Assembly: GCF_003854895.1 (NCBI RefSeq)
Contig: NZ_CP033966.1
Span: 1,798,001 to 1,862,000, forward strand
Source: Pigmentiphaga sp. H8
GTDB lineage: Bacteria > Pseudomonadota > Gammaproteobacteria > Burkholderiales > Burkholderiaceae_B
DNA length: 64,000 nt
Direction: 5' to 3'
The notes beneath the pieces were generated by a model. That model worked only from the letters and a program-made list of their open reading frames with translations, was not told the origin of the DNA and searched no databases. Positions 57,784-64,000 of the stretch are shown here, one piece after another; within the stretch, counting starts at the first letter, position 1; every line of letters starts with the position of its first letter. The translations under genes and the position numbers were made by a program.

Positions 57784-58095
57784 ATGAACTCAATGACGAA
57801 GTCCGAGTTGATCGCCCGATTGGCCGCCCGGTATCCGCAGCTGGTCGCCAAGGACGCCGATTACGCCGTCAAGACCATCCTCGATGCGATGGCTCAGTCC
57901 CTCTCGGAAGGGCAGCGCATCGAGATCCGTGGTTTCGGCAGTTTTTCGTTGTCCAAACGTCCGCCGCGTATCGGGCGCAATCCCAAGTCCGGTGAAAAGG
58001 TGCTGGTTCCCGAAAAACGGGTCCCGCACTTCAAGGCCGGCAAGGAGTTGCGCGAGCGGGTCGACGCCCCCGTGCAAAAGCCTTCCGGGAACTGA
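57784..58095 (+). CDS. ihfB: Integration host factor subunit beta
   Basis: The 103-residue HU/IHF protein has the family signature GFGSFSLSKRPPRIGRNPKSGE with the intercalating Pro. With IhfA it bends DNA in replication, recombination and transcription. ATG 57784 has GAGG six bases upstream; 57793 is possible. It follows rpsA, as is usual. Confidence 0.97.
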   Translation: MNSMTKSELIARLAARYPQLVAKDADYAVKTILDAMAQSLSEGQRIEIRGFGSFSLSKRPPRIGRNPKSGEKVLVPEKRVPHFKAGKELRERVDAPVQKPSGN

Positions 58096-58129
58096 CTCGG
58101 CCGGACCTCCGGTCGCAGCAAGCCCGAAC

Positions 58130-58165
58130 AACCCCGACAGTCTCCGGCTGCCGGGGTTTTCTTTT
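58130..58165 (+). terminator. Rho-independent terminator of ihfB
   Basis: CCCCGACAG and CTGCCGGGG form a stem with one mismatch around TCTCCGG, followed by TTTTCTTTTT. It is about 35 bp past the stop. Confidence 0.88.
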
Positions 58166-58226
58166 TCCGGGAGCCGGCTTCCAGTTACCTGGCAGCAGTG
58201 CAAGTAGTTAGAATCGCCAGTCTCCC

Positions 58227-58263
58227 CGCATCGCCGCCCGGGAGGGCGCGAAGCGCGTAGGGG
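58227..58263. repeat. GC-rich dispersed repeat, short copy
   Basis: GCCCGGGAGGGCGCGAAGCGCGTAGGGGGG resembles the reverse complement of the start of copy 2 (CCCCCTACGCGC...GCGCGCCC). It lies between the ihfB terminator and lapA. Confidence 0.5.
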
Positions 58264-58301
58264 GGCGATACAATTTGTTTTTTCCTCACCTGGAGCAAAC
58301 C

Positions 58302-58625
58302 ATGCGATATCTCGTCTGGGCGCTGAGACTGGTCATATTCGTGGTCGTCCTGCTGTTCGCGCTCAAGAATACCGACCGGGTGAACGTGTATTTCTTCGCC
58401 GATCACCTGATCAGCGAAGTGCCGCTGATCGTGGTCATGCTGGCCAGTTTCGTGGTCGGCGCGGTGTTCGGCCTGTTGCTGACCGTGCCGGGCGTGATGC
58501 GCCGCCGCCGCGAGATCGCCTCGCTGCGGCGCGAGCTGGACCAGACCCGGGCCGTGGCGAAGGGCGGGTCGTCCGCGGATGCGCCGCCGTCGCCCGACGT
58601 CATCCTGCCCGTGACCCCGTTGTAA
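58302..58625 (+). CDS. lapA: LapA-family inner-membrane protein
   Basis: The 107-residue protein has two hydrophobic segments (VWALRLVIFVVVLLFALKN, then VPLIVVMLASFVVGAVFGLLL) followed by a basic RRRR helix, the LapA/YciS plan. LapA partners with LapB in lipopolysaccharide assembly and LpxC control. ATG 58302 follows GGAG by seven bases. It is nine bp from lapB. Confidence 0.93.
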   Translation: MRYLVWALRLVIFVVVLLFALKNTDRVNVYFFADHLISEVPLIVVMLASFVVGAVFGLLLTVPGVMRRRREIASLRRELDQTRAVAKGGSSADAPPSPDVILPVTPL

Positions 58626-58634
58626 GGGAGCGAT

Positions 58635-59912
58635 GTGGATTTCGAACCCTGGTGGCTGATTGCCATACCCTTGTTGTTCGGACTGGGCTGGGTAGCCGCG
58701 CGCGTGGATATCCGGCAGATGTTGTCCGAACATCGCAGCGTGCCCGATTCCTATTTTCGTGGACTGAATTTCCTGCTGAACGAGCAGCACGATCGCGCCA
58801 TCGATGCCTTCATCGAAGTGGCCAAGCTCGATCCCGAGACCACCGAGTTGCACTTCGCCCTGGGCAGCCTGTTCCGGCGCCGGGGCGAGATCGAGCGTGC
58901 CATACGGGTGCATCAGAACCTGCTGCAGCGCGCCGATCTGCCTGACAACCAGCGTGAACAGGCCTTGCACGAGCTGGCGCAGGACTATCTGCGCGCCGGC
59001 ATGCTGGACCGGGCCGAGGCGGCCTTCGACCAGTTGAAGGGAACGCGATTCGCGCCCGACGCGCTGCGCGCGCTGATCCGCATCCACGAGACCGAGCGCG
59101 ACTGGCCGCATGCCATCCAGGCCGTGCAGGCCCTGCAAGGGCTGATCGACGAACCGGTGCCGCAGGCCGTGCATTTCCATTGCGAGGAAGCCGCGGCCGC
59201 CCTGGCCGCCGGCAACACCGACGCGGCCCATGCGGCGCTGGACGCGGCCACGCATGCCTCGGTCCAGGCCCAGCGGGGCGGCGGCACGGCCCCCCACGTG
59301 CGCGTCGCCATGATGCGGGCCGACCTGGCCAGTCGCGAAGGCGACTTGCGGGCGCAGCGCCTGCACCTGGAGTCCGTGCTGTCCGCGCATCCCGAATACG
59401 CGGGCCTGGTGGCCGAGCAGTTCCTTGCCAATCACGAGGCGCGCGGTACGGCCAACGAAGGGCTGGAGAAGCTCGAGGCGCACTACATGCGCCATCCCTC
59501 GCTGGACCTGTTCGACGCCATCTTCCAGGCGCTGCGCCGGCAGCGCGGCCTGGCGCAGGCCTGGAACTTCGCGCGTGGGGCCTTGCAGCGCAATCCGTCG
59601 CTGCTGGGGCTGGACCGGTTGCTGGAAGCGCAGGTAGCGGGCGACAAGGCGGCGCAGGTCGAGCCGGGCCAGCAGGCGGCCGCGAACGTGGTGACGTTGA
59701 ACAACCCGCAGGCCGATGCCGCCTCGCCGTGGACGCCCGCGGACGATGCCGTGCTGATGCGCAGCCTGATACACAAGCATACGCAGCGCCTGGATCGCTA
59801 CGCCTGCCAGGCGTGCGGTTTCAAGGCCAAGCGGTTCCATTGGCAATGTCCGGGCTGCAACGCCTGGGAAACCTATGCGCCCAAACGATTGGAAGAACTT
59901 GATGCTGTATAA
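58635..59912 (+). CDS. lapB: Lipopolysaccharide assembly protein LapB
   Basis: The 425-residue protein has one N-terminal membrane segment (WWLIAIPLLFGLGWVAARVD), about nine TPR-like repeats, and a C-terminal rubredoxin-type zinc knot CQACG ... CPGCN. LapB helps FtsH degrade LpxC and tunes LPS synthesis. The start is GTG 58635 behind AAGGGAG; the ATG at 58633 is out of frame. Length and zinc knot match enteric LapB. Confidence 0.96.
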   Translation: MDFEPWWLIAIPLLFGLGWVAARVDIRQMLSEHRSVPDSYFRGLNFLLNEQHDRAIDAFIEVAKLDPETTELHFALGSLFRRRGEIERAIRVHQNLLQRADLPDNQREQALHELAQDYLRAGMLDRAEAAFDQLKGTRFAPDALRALIRIHETERDWPHAIQAVQALQGLIDEPVPQAVHFHCEEAAAALAAGNTDAAHAALDAATHASVQAQRGGGTAPHVRVAMMRADLASREGDLRAQRLHLESVLSAHPEYAGLVAEQFLANHEARGTANEGLEKLEAHYMRHPSLDLFDAIFQALRRQRGLAQAWNFARGALQRNPSLLGLDRLLEAQVAGDKAAQVEPGQQAAANVVTLNNPQADAASPWTPADDAVLMRSLIHKHTQRLDRYACQACGFKAKRFHWQCPGCNAWETYAPKRLEELDAV

Positions 59913-59918
59913 GGATGA

Positions 59919-60080
59919 TGCCCCCCCCTGCGCGCTGACGCGCGCCCAGTATGGTGAGCCCCCAGCCGCTACGCGGCAGCCCCCCAGGGGGGCCGGGACC
60001 CGCCTTGGGGCGGCCCGGCGCCGGGTCCCGGGGGCGACGCTGGCGGACCGGCGGAGCCGGATCCACCGCATCCTGGAGTT
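59919..60080. repeat. GC-rich dispersed intergenic repeat, copy 3 (longest)
   Basis: This ~160-bp gap has parts of both other copies: CGCGCTGACGCGCGCCC (like copy 2), CCGCTACGCGG and GCCTTGGGGCGGCCCGGCG (identical to copy 1), and ACCGGCGGAGCCGGATCC (like copy 2). Several inner palindromes allow stable RNA folding. It lies between lapB and hldA. Confidence 0.75.
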
Positions 60081-60131
60081 GTGTGACGTCTTAGGGTGTG
60101 GCAGTGTTGGTTTGCCGTTGGGGAGCAAGGC

Positions 60132-61094
60132 ATGAGCGCGTCGGCGTTGGGGGTGTTTCCCTCGGATGGGCAGCGCGCGGCGGCGCGGGTGTTGGTGGTG
60201 GGGGATGTGATGCTGGACCGGTATTGGTTCGGCGAGGTGCATCGCATTTCTCCCGAGGCGCCGGTGCCGGTGGTGCATGTGTCGCGCAGCGAGGACCGGC
60301 TGGGCGGGGCGGCGAACGTGGCGCGCAACGCGGCGACGCTGGGGGCGCACGTGACGCTGGTGGGCGTGGTGGGCGACGACGATTCGGGGCGCGCCATCGC
60401 GCGGCTGTGCGAGGACGAGGGCGTGCACGCGGATCTGGTCGCGGATCCGTCGGTGCCGACCACGATGAAGATGCGCGTGCTGGGACGCCAGCAGCAACTG
60501 CTGCGCGTGGACTTCGAGCAGCCGCCTTCGCCGGGCGTGCTGGCCGACCTGGCGGCGCGGGTGGCGGTGCACATCGCCGACCACGACGTGATCGTGCTGT
60601 CCGACTACGCCAAGGGCGTGCTGGACCAGGTGCAGGACCTGATCGCGCTGGCGCGCGCGCGCGGCTGCGTCGTGCTGGTCGATCCCAAGGGCGACGACTA
60701 CGGCCGCTATCGCGGCGCCACGCTGGTCACGCCCAACCAGTCCGAGATGCGCGAGGCCGTGGGCCGCTGGCGCGACGAGGCGCAACTGGCCGAACGTGCC
60801 CAGCACCTGCGCCAGGCGCTGGACCTGGAGGCCTTGCTGGTGACGCGTTCCGAACTGGGCATGACGCTTTTCACGGCCGAGGGGCGTGACCACGTCGAGG
60901 CACTGGCGCGCGAGGTATTCGACGTGTCGGGCGCCGGCGATACCGTGATCGCCACGCTCGCCGTCATGCGCGCGGCGGGGCTGGATCTGCATGCGGCCAT
61001 GAGGTGGGCCAACCTGGCGGGCGGCATCGTCGTCGGCAAGCTGGGGACATCGATCGTGACGCCGGACGAATTGCGTGCCGGCCTGGCGATCTAG
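60132..61094 (+). CDS. hldA: D-glycero-beta-D-manno-heptose-7-phosphate kinase
   Basis: The 320-residue PfkB-family sugar kinase has LVVGDVMLDRYWFGEVHRISPEAPVPV, RLGGAANVARNAATLG, and the ATP/anion motif DVSGAGDTVIAT. It matches the kinase half of HldE but ends with no adenylyltransferase domain, so it is the HldA form. It makes heptose-1,7-bisphosphate for LPS inner core. GGAGCAAGG precedes ATG 60132. hldD follows after 15 bp. Confidence 0.93.
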   Translation: MSASALGVFPSDGQRAAARVLVVGDVMLDRYWFGEVHRISPEAPVPVVHVSRSEDRLGGAANVARNAATLGAHVTLVGVVGDDDSGRAIARLCEDEGVHADLVADPSVPTTMKMRVLGRQQQLLRVDFEQPPSPGVLADLAARVAVHIADHDVIVLSDYAKGVLDQVQDLIALARARGCVVLVDPKGDDYGRYRGATLVTPNQSEMREAVGRWRDEAQLAERAQHLRQALDLEALLVTRSELGMTLFTAEGRDHVEALAREVFDVSGAGDTVIATLAVMRAAGLDLHAAMRWANLAGGIVVGKLGTSIVTPDELRAGLAI

Positions 61095-61109
61095 ATTGAG
61101 GAATTTGCC

Positions 61110-62099
61110 ATGATCATCGTAACGGGAGCCGCCGGCTTCATCGGCAGCAATCTGGTCAAGGGCCTGAACGCCCGCGGCGAGCGCGACATCATCGCGGTCG
61201 ACGATTTGCTCGAAGGCGACAAGTTCGTGAACCTGGTCGACGGCGAGATCGCCGACTACCTGGACAAGAACGATTTCCGCCGCCGCGTGGCGGACGGATC
61301 CCTGCCCAAGGTGGACGCCATCCTGCACCAGGGCGCGTGCTCGGACACGACCGAACGCAACGGCCAGTACATGATGGACAACAACTACCGCGTCACGCTG
61401 GAGCTTTTCGAGTATGCCCAGCGCGAACGGATTCCCTTCCTGTATGCCTCGTCGGCCGCCGTGTACGGCGCGGGCCCGGTCTATGCCGAGGACCTGCGCA
61501 ACGAGAAGCCGCTGAACGTCTACGGCTATTCCAAGTTCCTGTTCGATCAGGTGCTGCGCCGCCGCCTGGGCGCGCTGACCGCGCCGGTGGTGGGGCTGCG
61601 CTATTTCAACGTCTATGGCCCGCGCGAGCAGCACAAGGGCAGGATGGCCTCGGTCGCCTTCCACAACATGAACCAGTTCCTGAAGGAAGGCCACGTGCGC
61701 CTGTTTGGCGGCTGGGACGGCTATGGCGACGGACAGCAGCAGCGGGACTTCATCTCGGTCCATGACGTCGTGGAAGTGAACCTGCATTTCCTGGGGCGTC
61801 CGGTGTCGGGCGTCTACAACTGCGGCACCGGCCGGGCCCAGCCTTTCAACGACGTGGCGGCCGCGGTGGTCAACACGCTGCGCGAGGAGCGCGGCGAGGC
61901 GCCCCTGGCGCTGGCCGACCTGGCGGCGCAGGGGCTGCTGCGCTACATCGAGTTCCCCGAGGACCTCAAGGGCCGCTACCAGAGCTACACCCAGGCCGAC
62001 ACCACGCAGTTGCGCGCGGCCGGTTTCACCGCGCCGATGCGGGACGTGCAGACCGGCGTTTCCGAGTACATCCGGGAACTGCGCGGCATGTCGAAGTAG
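61110..62099 (+). CDS. hldD: ADP-L-glycero-D-manno-heptose 6-epimerase
   Basis: The 329-residue short-chain epimerase begins MIIVTGAAGFIGSNLVKGLN with the cofactor loop, has YASSAAVYGAG and the catalytic Tyr-Lys in NVYGYSKFLFD, and GRAQPFNDVA later. It makes the L,D-heptose donor for LPS inner core. It follows hldA directly, suggesting a coupled heptose operon. Confidence 0.97.
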   Translation: MIIVTGAAGFIGSNLVKGLNARGERDIIAVDDLLEGDKFVNLVDGEIADYLDKNDFRRRVADGSLPKVDAILHQGACSDTTERNGQYMMDNNYRVTLELFEYAQRERIPFLYASSAAVYGAGPVYAEDLRNEKPLNVYGYSKFLFDQVLRRRLGALTAPVVGLRYFNVYGPREQHKGRMASVAFHNMNQFLKEGHVRLFGGWDGYGDGQQQRDFISVHDVVEVNLHFLGRPVSGVYNCGTGRAQPFNDVAAAVVNTLREERGEAPLALADLAAQGLLRYIEFPEDLKGRYQSYTQADTTQLRAAGFTAPMRDVQTGVSEYIRELRGMSK

Positions 62100-62250
62100 G
62101 GACGCCCCGGTTTTCCTACGCATTTTCCCCCTTGGACAGCGGACGGTACGCGCCCGCTTTCCGGGAGGCTCCAGGAGCAAGCTTGCGGTGACGCCGGACG
62201 GTGTCGCGGCGGCCGGACCGGTCGCCGGCAACTCTCAACGGAGCCTAGCC

Positions 62251-62652
62251 ATGAATCCCTTTCTCGATCCCACGCGCGCCGAGCCCGACTCCAGACCCTA
62301 TCGCCTGCGCGGCGCCCGGCTTTGCGCGGGACGGCTGGCGGTCGCCGCCGGCCTCGGATTGGCCACGCTCGGTGGTACCCATGCCGCCGGCGTGGACGCG
62401 AACACCGCCACGCCGGCCCAACTGGAAGCCGTACGCGGCATCGGACCCCGGACCGCCGCCCGCATCGTCCAGGAGCGCCGCCGGGGCGGTCCGTTCTCGT
62501 CGTTCGACGACCTGGCCGGGCGCGTGCGCGGGCTCGGCACGAAGCGGCTCCACGGGCTGCGGGCCGCCGGATTGTCCCTCGGCCCGGCCGGCCGCGAGGG
62601 GCCGGCCATCCTGGTCAATATGCCTCCAGGCAGTAAGGGGAAAGGGAACTAA
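62251..62652 (+). CDS. ComEA-like helix-hairpin-helix DNA-binding protein
   Basis: The 133-residue protein has an N-terminal hydrophobic segment (LAVAAGLGLATLGGTHA), then the ComEA pattern VDANTATPAQLEAVRGIGPRTAARIV with the HhH motif, followed by a second hairpin GTKRLHGLRAAGLSL. ComEA binds incoming DNA in the periplasm, though short single-domain forms are common without natural competence. GGAG precedes ATG 62251. It lies 29 bp before cysM. Confidence 0.85.
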   Translation: MNPFLDPTRAEPDSRPYRLRGARLCAGRLAVAAGLGLATLGGTHAAGVDANTATPAQLEAVRGIGPRTAARIVQERRRGGPFSSFDDLAGRVRGLGTKRLHGLRAAGLSLGPAGREGPAILVNMPPGSKGKGN

Positions 62653-62681
62653 ACCGGGTCGGCTGGATTATGATGGGGCGC

Positions 62682-63587
62682 ATGAGAAGCTACCCCACCA
62701 TCGAACAGACCATCGGCAACACGCCTCTGGTCCGGCTCCAGCGGATTCCCGGAGAAGGAAATGCCGCGCGCGGCAACGTCATCCTCGCGAAGCTGGAAGG
62801 CACGAATCCGGCCGGTTCGGTCAAGGATCGCCCGGCCCTGTCCATGATCGCCCGGGCCGAGGCCCGGGGCGAGATCAAGCCGGGCGATACCCTGATCGAG
62901 GCAACCAGCGGAAACACCGGAATCGCCCTGGCGCTGGTGGCGGCCATACGCGGCTACCGCATGATCCTGATCATGCCGGACAATCTGTCGCTCGAGCGCC
63001 GCGCGGCCATGACCGCCTACGGGGCCGAGCTGATCCTGACGCCGGCTTCGCAGGGGGGCATGGAATACGCCCGCGACCTGGCCTTGCGGATGCAGGCGGA
63101 AGGCAAAGGCAGGGTACTCGACCAGTTCGCCAATCCCGACAATCCGCTGGCCCACGTCGAGACCACCGGGCCGGAAATCTGGCGCGACACCGATGGACAG
63201 GTCACGCATTTCGTCAGCGCCATGGGTACGACGGGAACCATCGTGGGCGTCTCGCGTTATTTGAAGAGCCGTAATCCGGCGGTCCAGGTGGTGGGCGCGC
63301 AGCCCGCCGAAGGCTCGCAGATCCCCGGCATCCGCAAGTGGCCCGAGGCCTATCTGCCCAAGATCTACGACCCGTCGGCGGTGGACAGCCAGGAATCCGT
63401 CACGCAAGCCGAGGCCGAGGACATGGCCCGCCGGCTGGCCGCCGAAGAAGGCATCTTCGGCGGCATCTCGTCCGCCGGTGCCCTGGTGGCGGCGCTGCGC
63501 GTGGCCGAGACCGTCAGCAACGCCACCATCGTTTTCATCGTCTGCGACCGTGGCGACCGCTACTTGTCCACCGGCGTGTTCAACTGA
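62682..63587 (+). CDS. cysM: Cysteine synthase B (O-acetylserine sulfhydrylase)
   Basis: The 301-residue PLP enzyme has IGNTPLVRL, the cofactor lysine in TNPAGSVKDRPAL (about K48), the substrate loop SGNTG (about 76-80) and MGTTGTIVG. CysM-type sequence (PNPAGSVKDRPA variant) can use thiosulfate as well as sulfide. Starts at 62670 and 62673 are alternatives. The 3' end overlaps mltB by 28 bp. Confidence 0.95.
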   Translation: MRSYPTIEQTIGNTPLVRLQRIPGEGNAARGNVILAKLEGTNPAGSVKDRPALSMIARAEARGEIKPGDTLIEATSGNTGIALALVAAIRGYRMILIMPDNLSLERRAAMTAYGAELILTPASQGGMEYARDLALRMQAEGKGRVLDQFANPDNPLAHVETTGPEIWRDTDGQVTHFVSAMGTTGTIVGVSRYLKSRNPAVQVVGAQPAEGSQIPGIRKWPEAYLPKIYDPSAVDSQESVTQAEAEDMARRLAAEEGIFGGISSAGALVAALRVAETVSNATIVFIVCDRGDRYLSTGVFN

Positions 63588-64000
63588 CTGACCCGGCTCG
63601 CCACCCGGTTGCGCCGTTCCAGTTCCACGGCCAGGTCGGTGACCGAGGTGGCGTAGAAGTAGCTCCGGTTGTATTCGGTCAGGGCGAAGAAGTTGGGCGC
63701 GGCGACGCGGTATTCGGTCGTGCCCGTCGCGCCGTCATACAGGTCGATGACGGCCAGCGGCCATTGCATCCAGGCGTCCGACATCCCCGCCACCTTGGGC
63801 GCTCGCGCGCCGGCGGCCTGCAACCGGGGCCAGTCGAGCGTGGGCTTGAGCCCGCCATCGACCAGCGCGGCCGGGTCGCCCGGTAGCCGGACCGGCAGGA
63901 ACACCGGCTGGCCGCGCTGCCATCCATGTTCGACCAGGAAGTTGGCCACCGAGGCGATGGCGTCGGCGGGACTGGCCAGCAAGTCGATGCGGCCATCGCC
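63560..64000 (-). CDS. mltB: Lytic murein transglycosylase B, C-terminal part
   Basis: The last ~146 residues, cut by the window edge, read GDGRIDLLASPADAIASVANFLVEHGWQRGQPV... and NFFALTEYNRSYFYATSVTDLAVEL, matching the membrane-bound lytic transglycosylase B family. The catalytic Glu lies upstream, outside the window. It cleaves peptidoglycan to anhydro-muropeptides. It overlaps convergent cysM by 28 bases. Confidence 0.92.
   Translation of the reverse strand, partial: GDGRIDLLASPADAIASVANFLVEHGWQRGQPVFLPVRLPGDPAALVDGGLKPTLDWPRLQAAGARAPKVAGMSDAWMQWPLAVIDLYDGATGTTEYRVAAPNFFALTEYNRSYFYATSVTDLAVELERRNRVASRVSQLNTPVDK

Noticed and set aside
58185..62231. A 1348-codon open frame on the minus strand across lapA, lapB, hldA and hldD
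   Set aside because: It is a mirror frame of four well-recognised plus-strand genes in GC-rich DNA, with no domain resemblance and heavy His/Gln/Arg composition.

Overview
This GC-rich window (roughly two thirds G+C by eye, dense and nearly gapless) looks like the chromosome of a betaproteobacterium of the family Alcaligenaceae, most likely Bordetella or a close relative such as Achromobacter. Four things point there: the tmRNA tag reads ANDERFALAA; there are three orphan TctC/Bug-type solute receptors; GyrA carries Gln at position 83; and housekeeping genes run gyrA-serC-pheA-tyrA-aroA-cmk-rpsA-ihfB-lapA-lapB-hldA-hldD-cysM. The species cannot be fixed from sequence reading alone.

Layout. 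Positions 1-5.2 kb: a LysR regulator (cut by the window edge) divergent from a four-gene catabolic operon (iron-ADH/maleylacetate reductase-like, TauD/TfdA dioxygenase, Bug receptor, FMN hydroxy-acid dehydrogenase), ending against a tRNA-Ala(CGC). 5.3-7.1 kb: a terminator and a hipBA-type toxin-antitoxin pair with two candidate operators 40 bp apart. 7.1-16 kb: zinc alcohol dehydrogenase, fpr, a DUF1857 protein, a KimA/APC-like transporter, ridA, recG-oxyR and dps. 16-28.5 kb: an acyl-CoA ligase, a large unrecognised lipoprotein, ubiA, a yggS homologue, proC, an MFS exporter, edd, a purine permease, a BON protein and rlmJ. 28.5-33.7 kb: accessory catabolism, with a fumarylacetoacetase-like hydrolase plus Bug receptor, two GntR regulators, and a carboxymuconolactone decarboxylase-like gene plus Bug receptor. 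33.7-43.3 kb: ahpC-ahpF, a GST, stress-type small proteins, ogt-DUF488-pirin, a lipid-anchored hydrolase, and two small secreted proteins, one resembling Rap1a. 43.4-64 kb: ssrA, gph-ubiG, ompA, an amidohydrolase and the long core block from gyrA to cysM, ending in a truncated mltB.

How the genes fit together. Oxidative-stress genes recur (oxyR with both redox cysteines, dps, ahpC, ahpF, fpr). The serC-pheA-tyrA-aroA-cmk-rpsA block links serine and aromatic amino-acid synthesis to nucleotide supply and translation. lapA, lapB, hldA and hldD serve lipopolysaccharide assembly and inner-core heptose. The Bug receptors sit beside catabolic enzymes and local regulators, suggesting three separate carboxylate-uptake and breakdown units.

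No CRISPR array, insertion sequence, prophage or rRNA operon was seen. The most unusual material is regulatory or poorly characterised: the hipBA operators behind the tRNA, a four-unit 10-bp palindromic repeat before the fumarylacetoacetase-like gene, a perfect hairpin touching the edd ribosome-binding site, a family of GC-rich dispersed intergenic repeats, the coiled-coil lipoprotein, and the orphan Rap1a-like pair.
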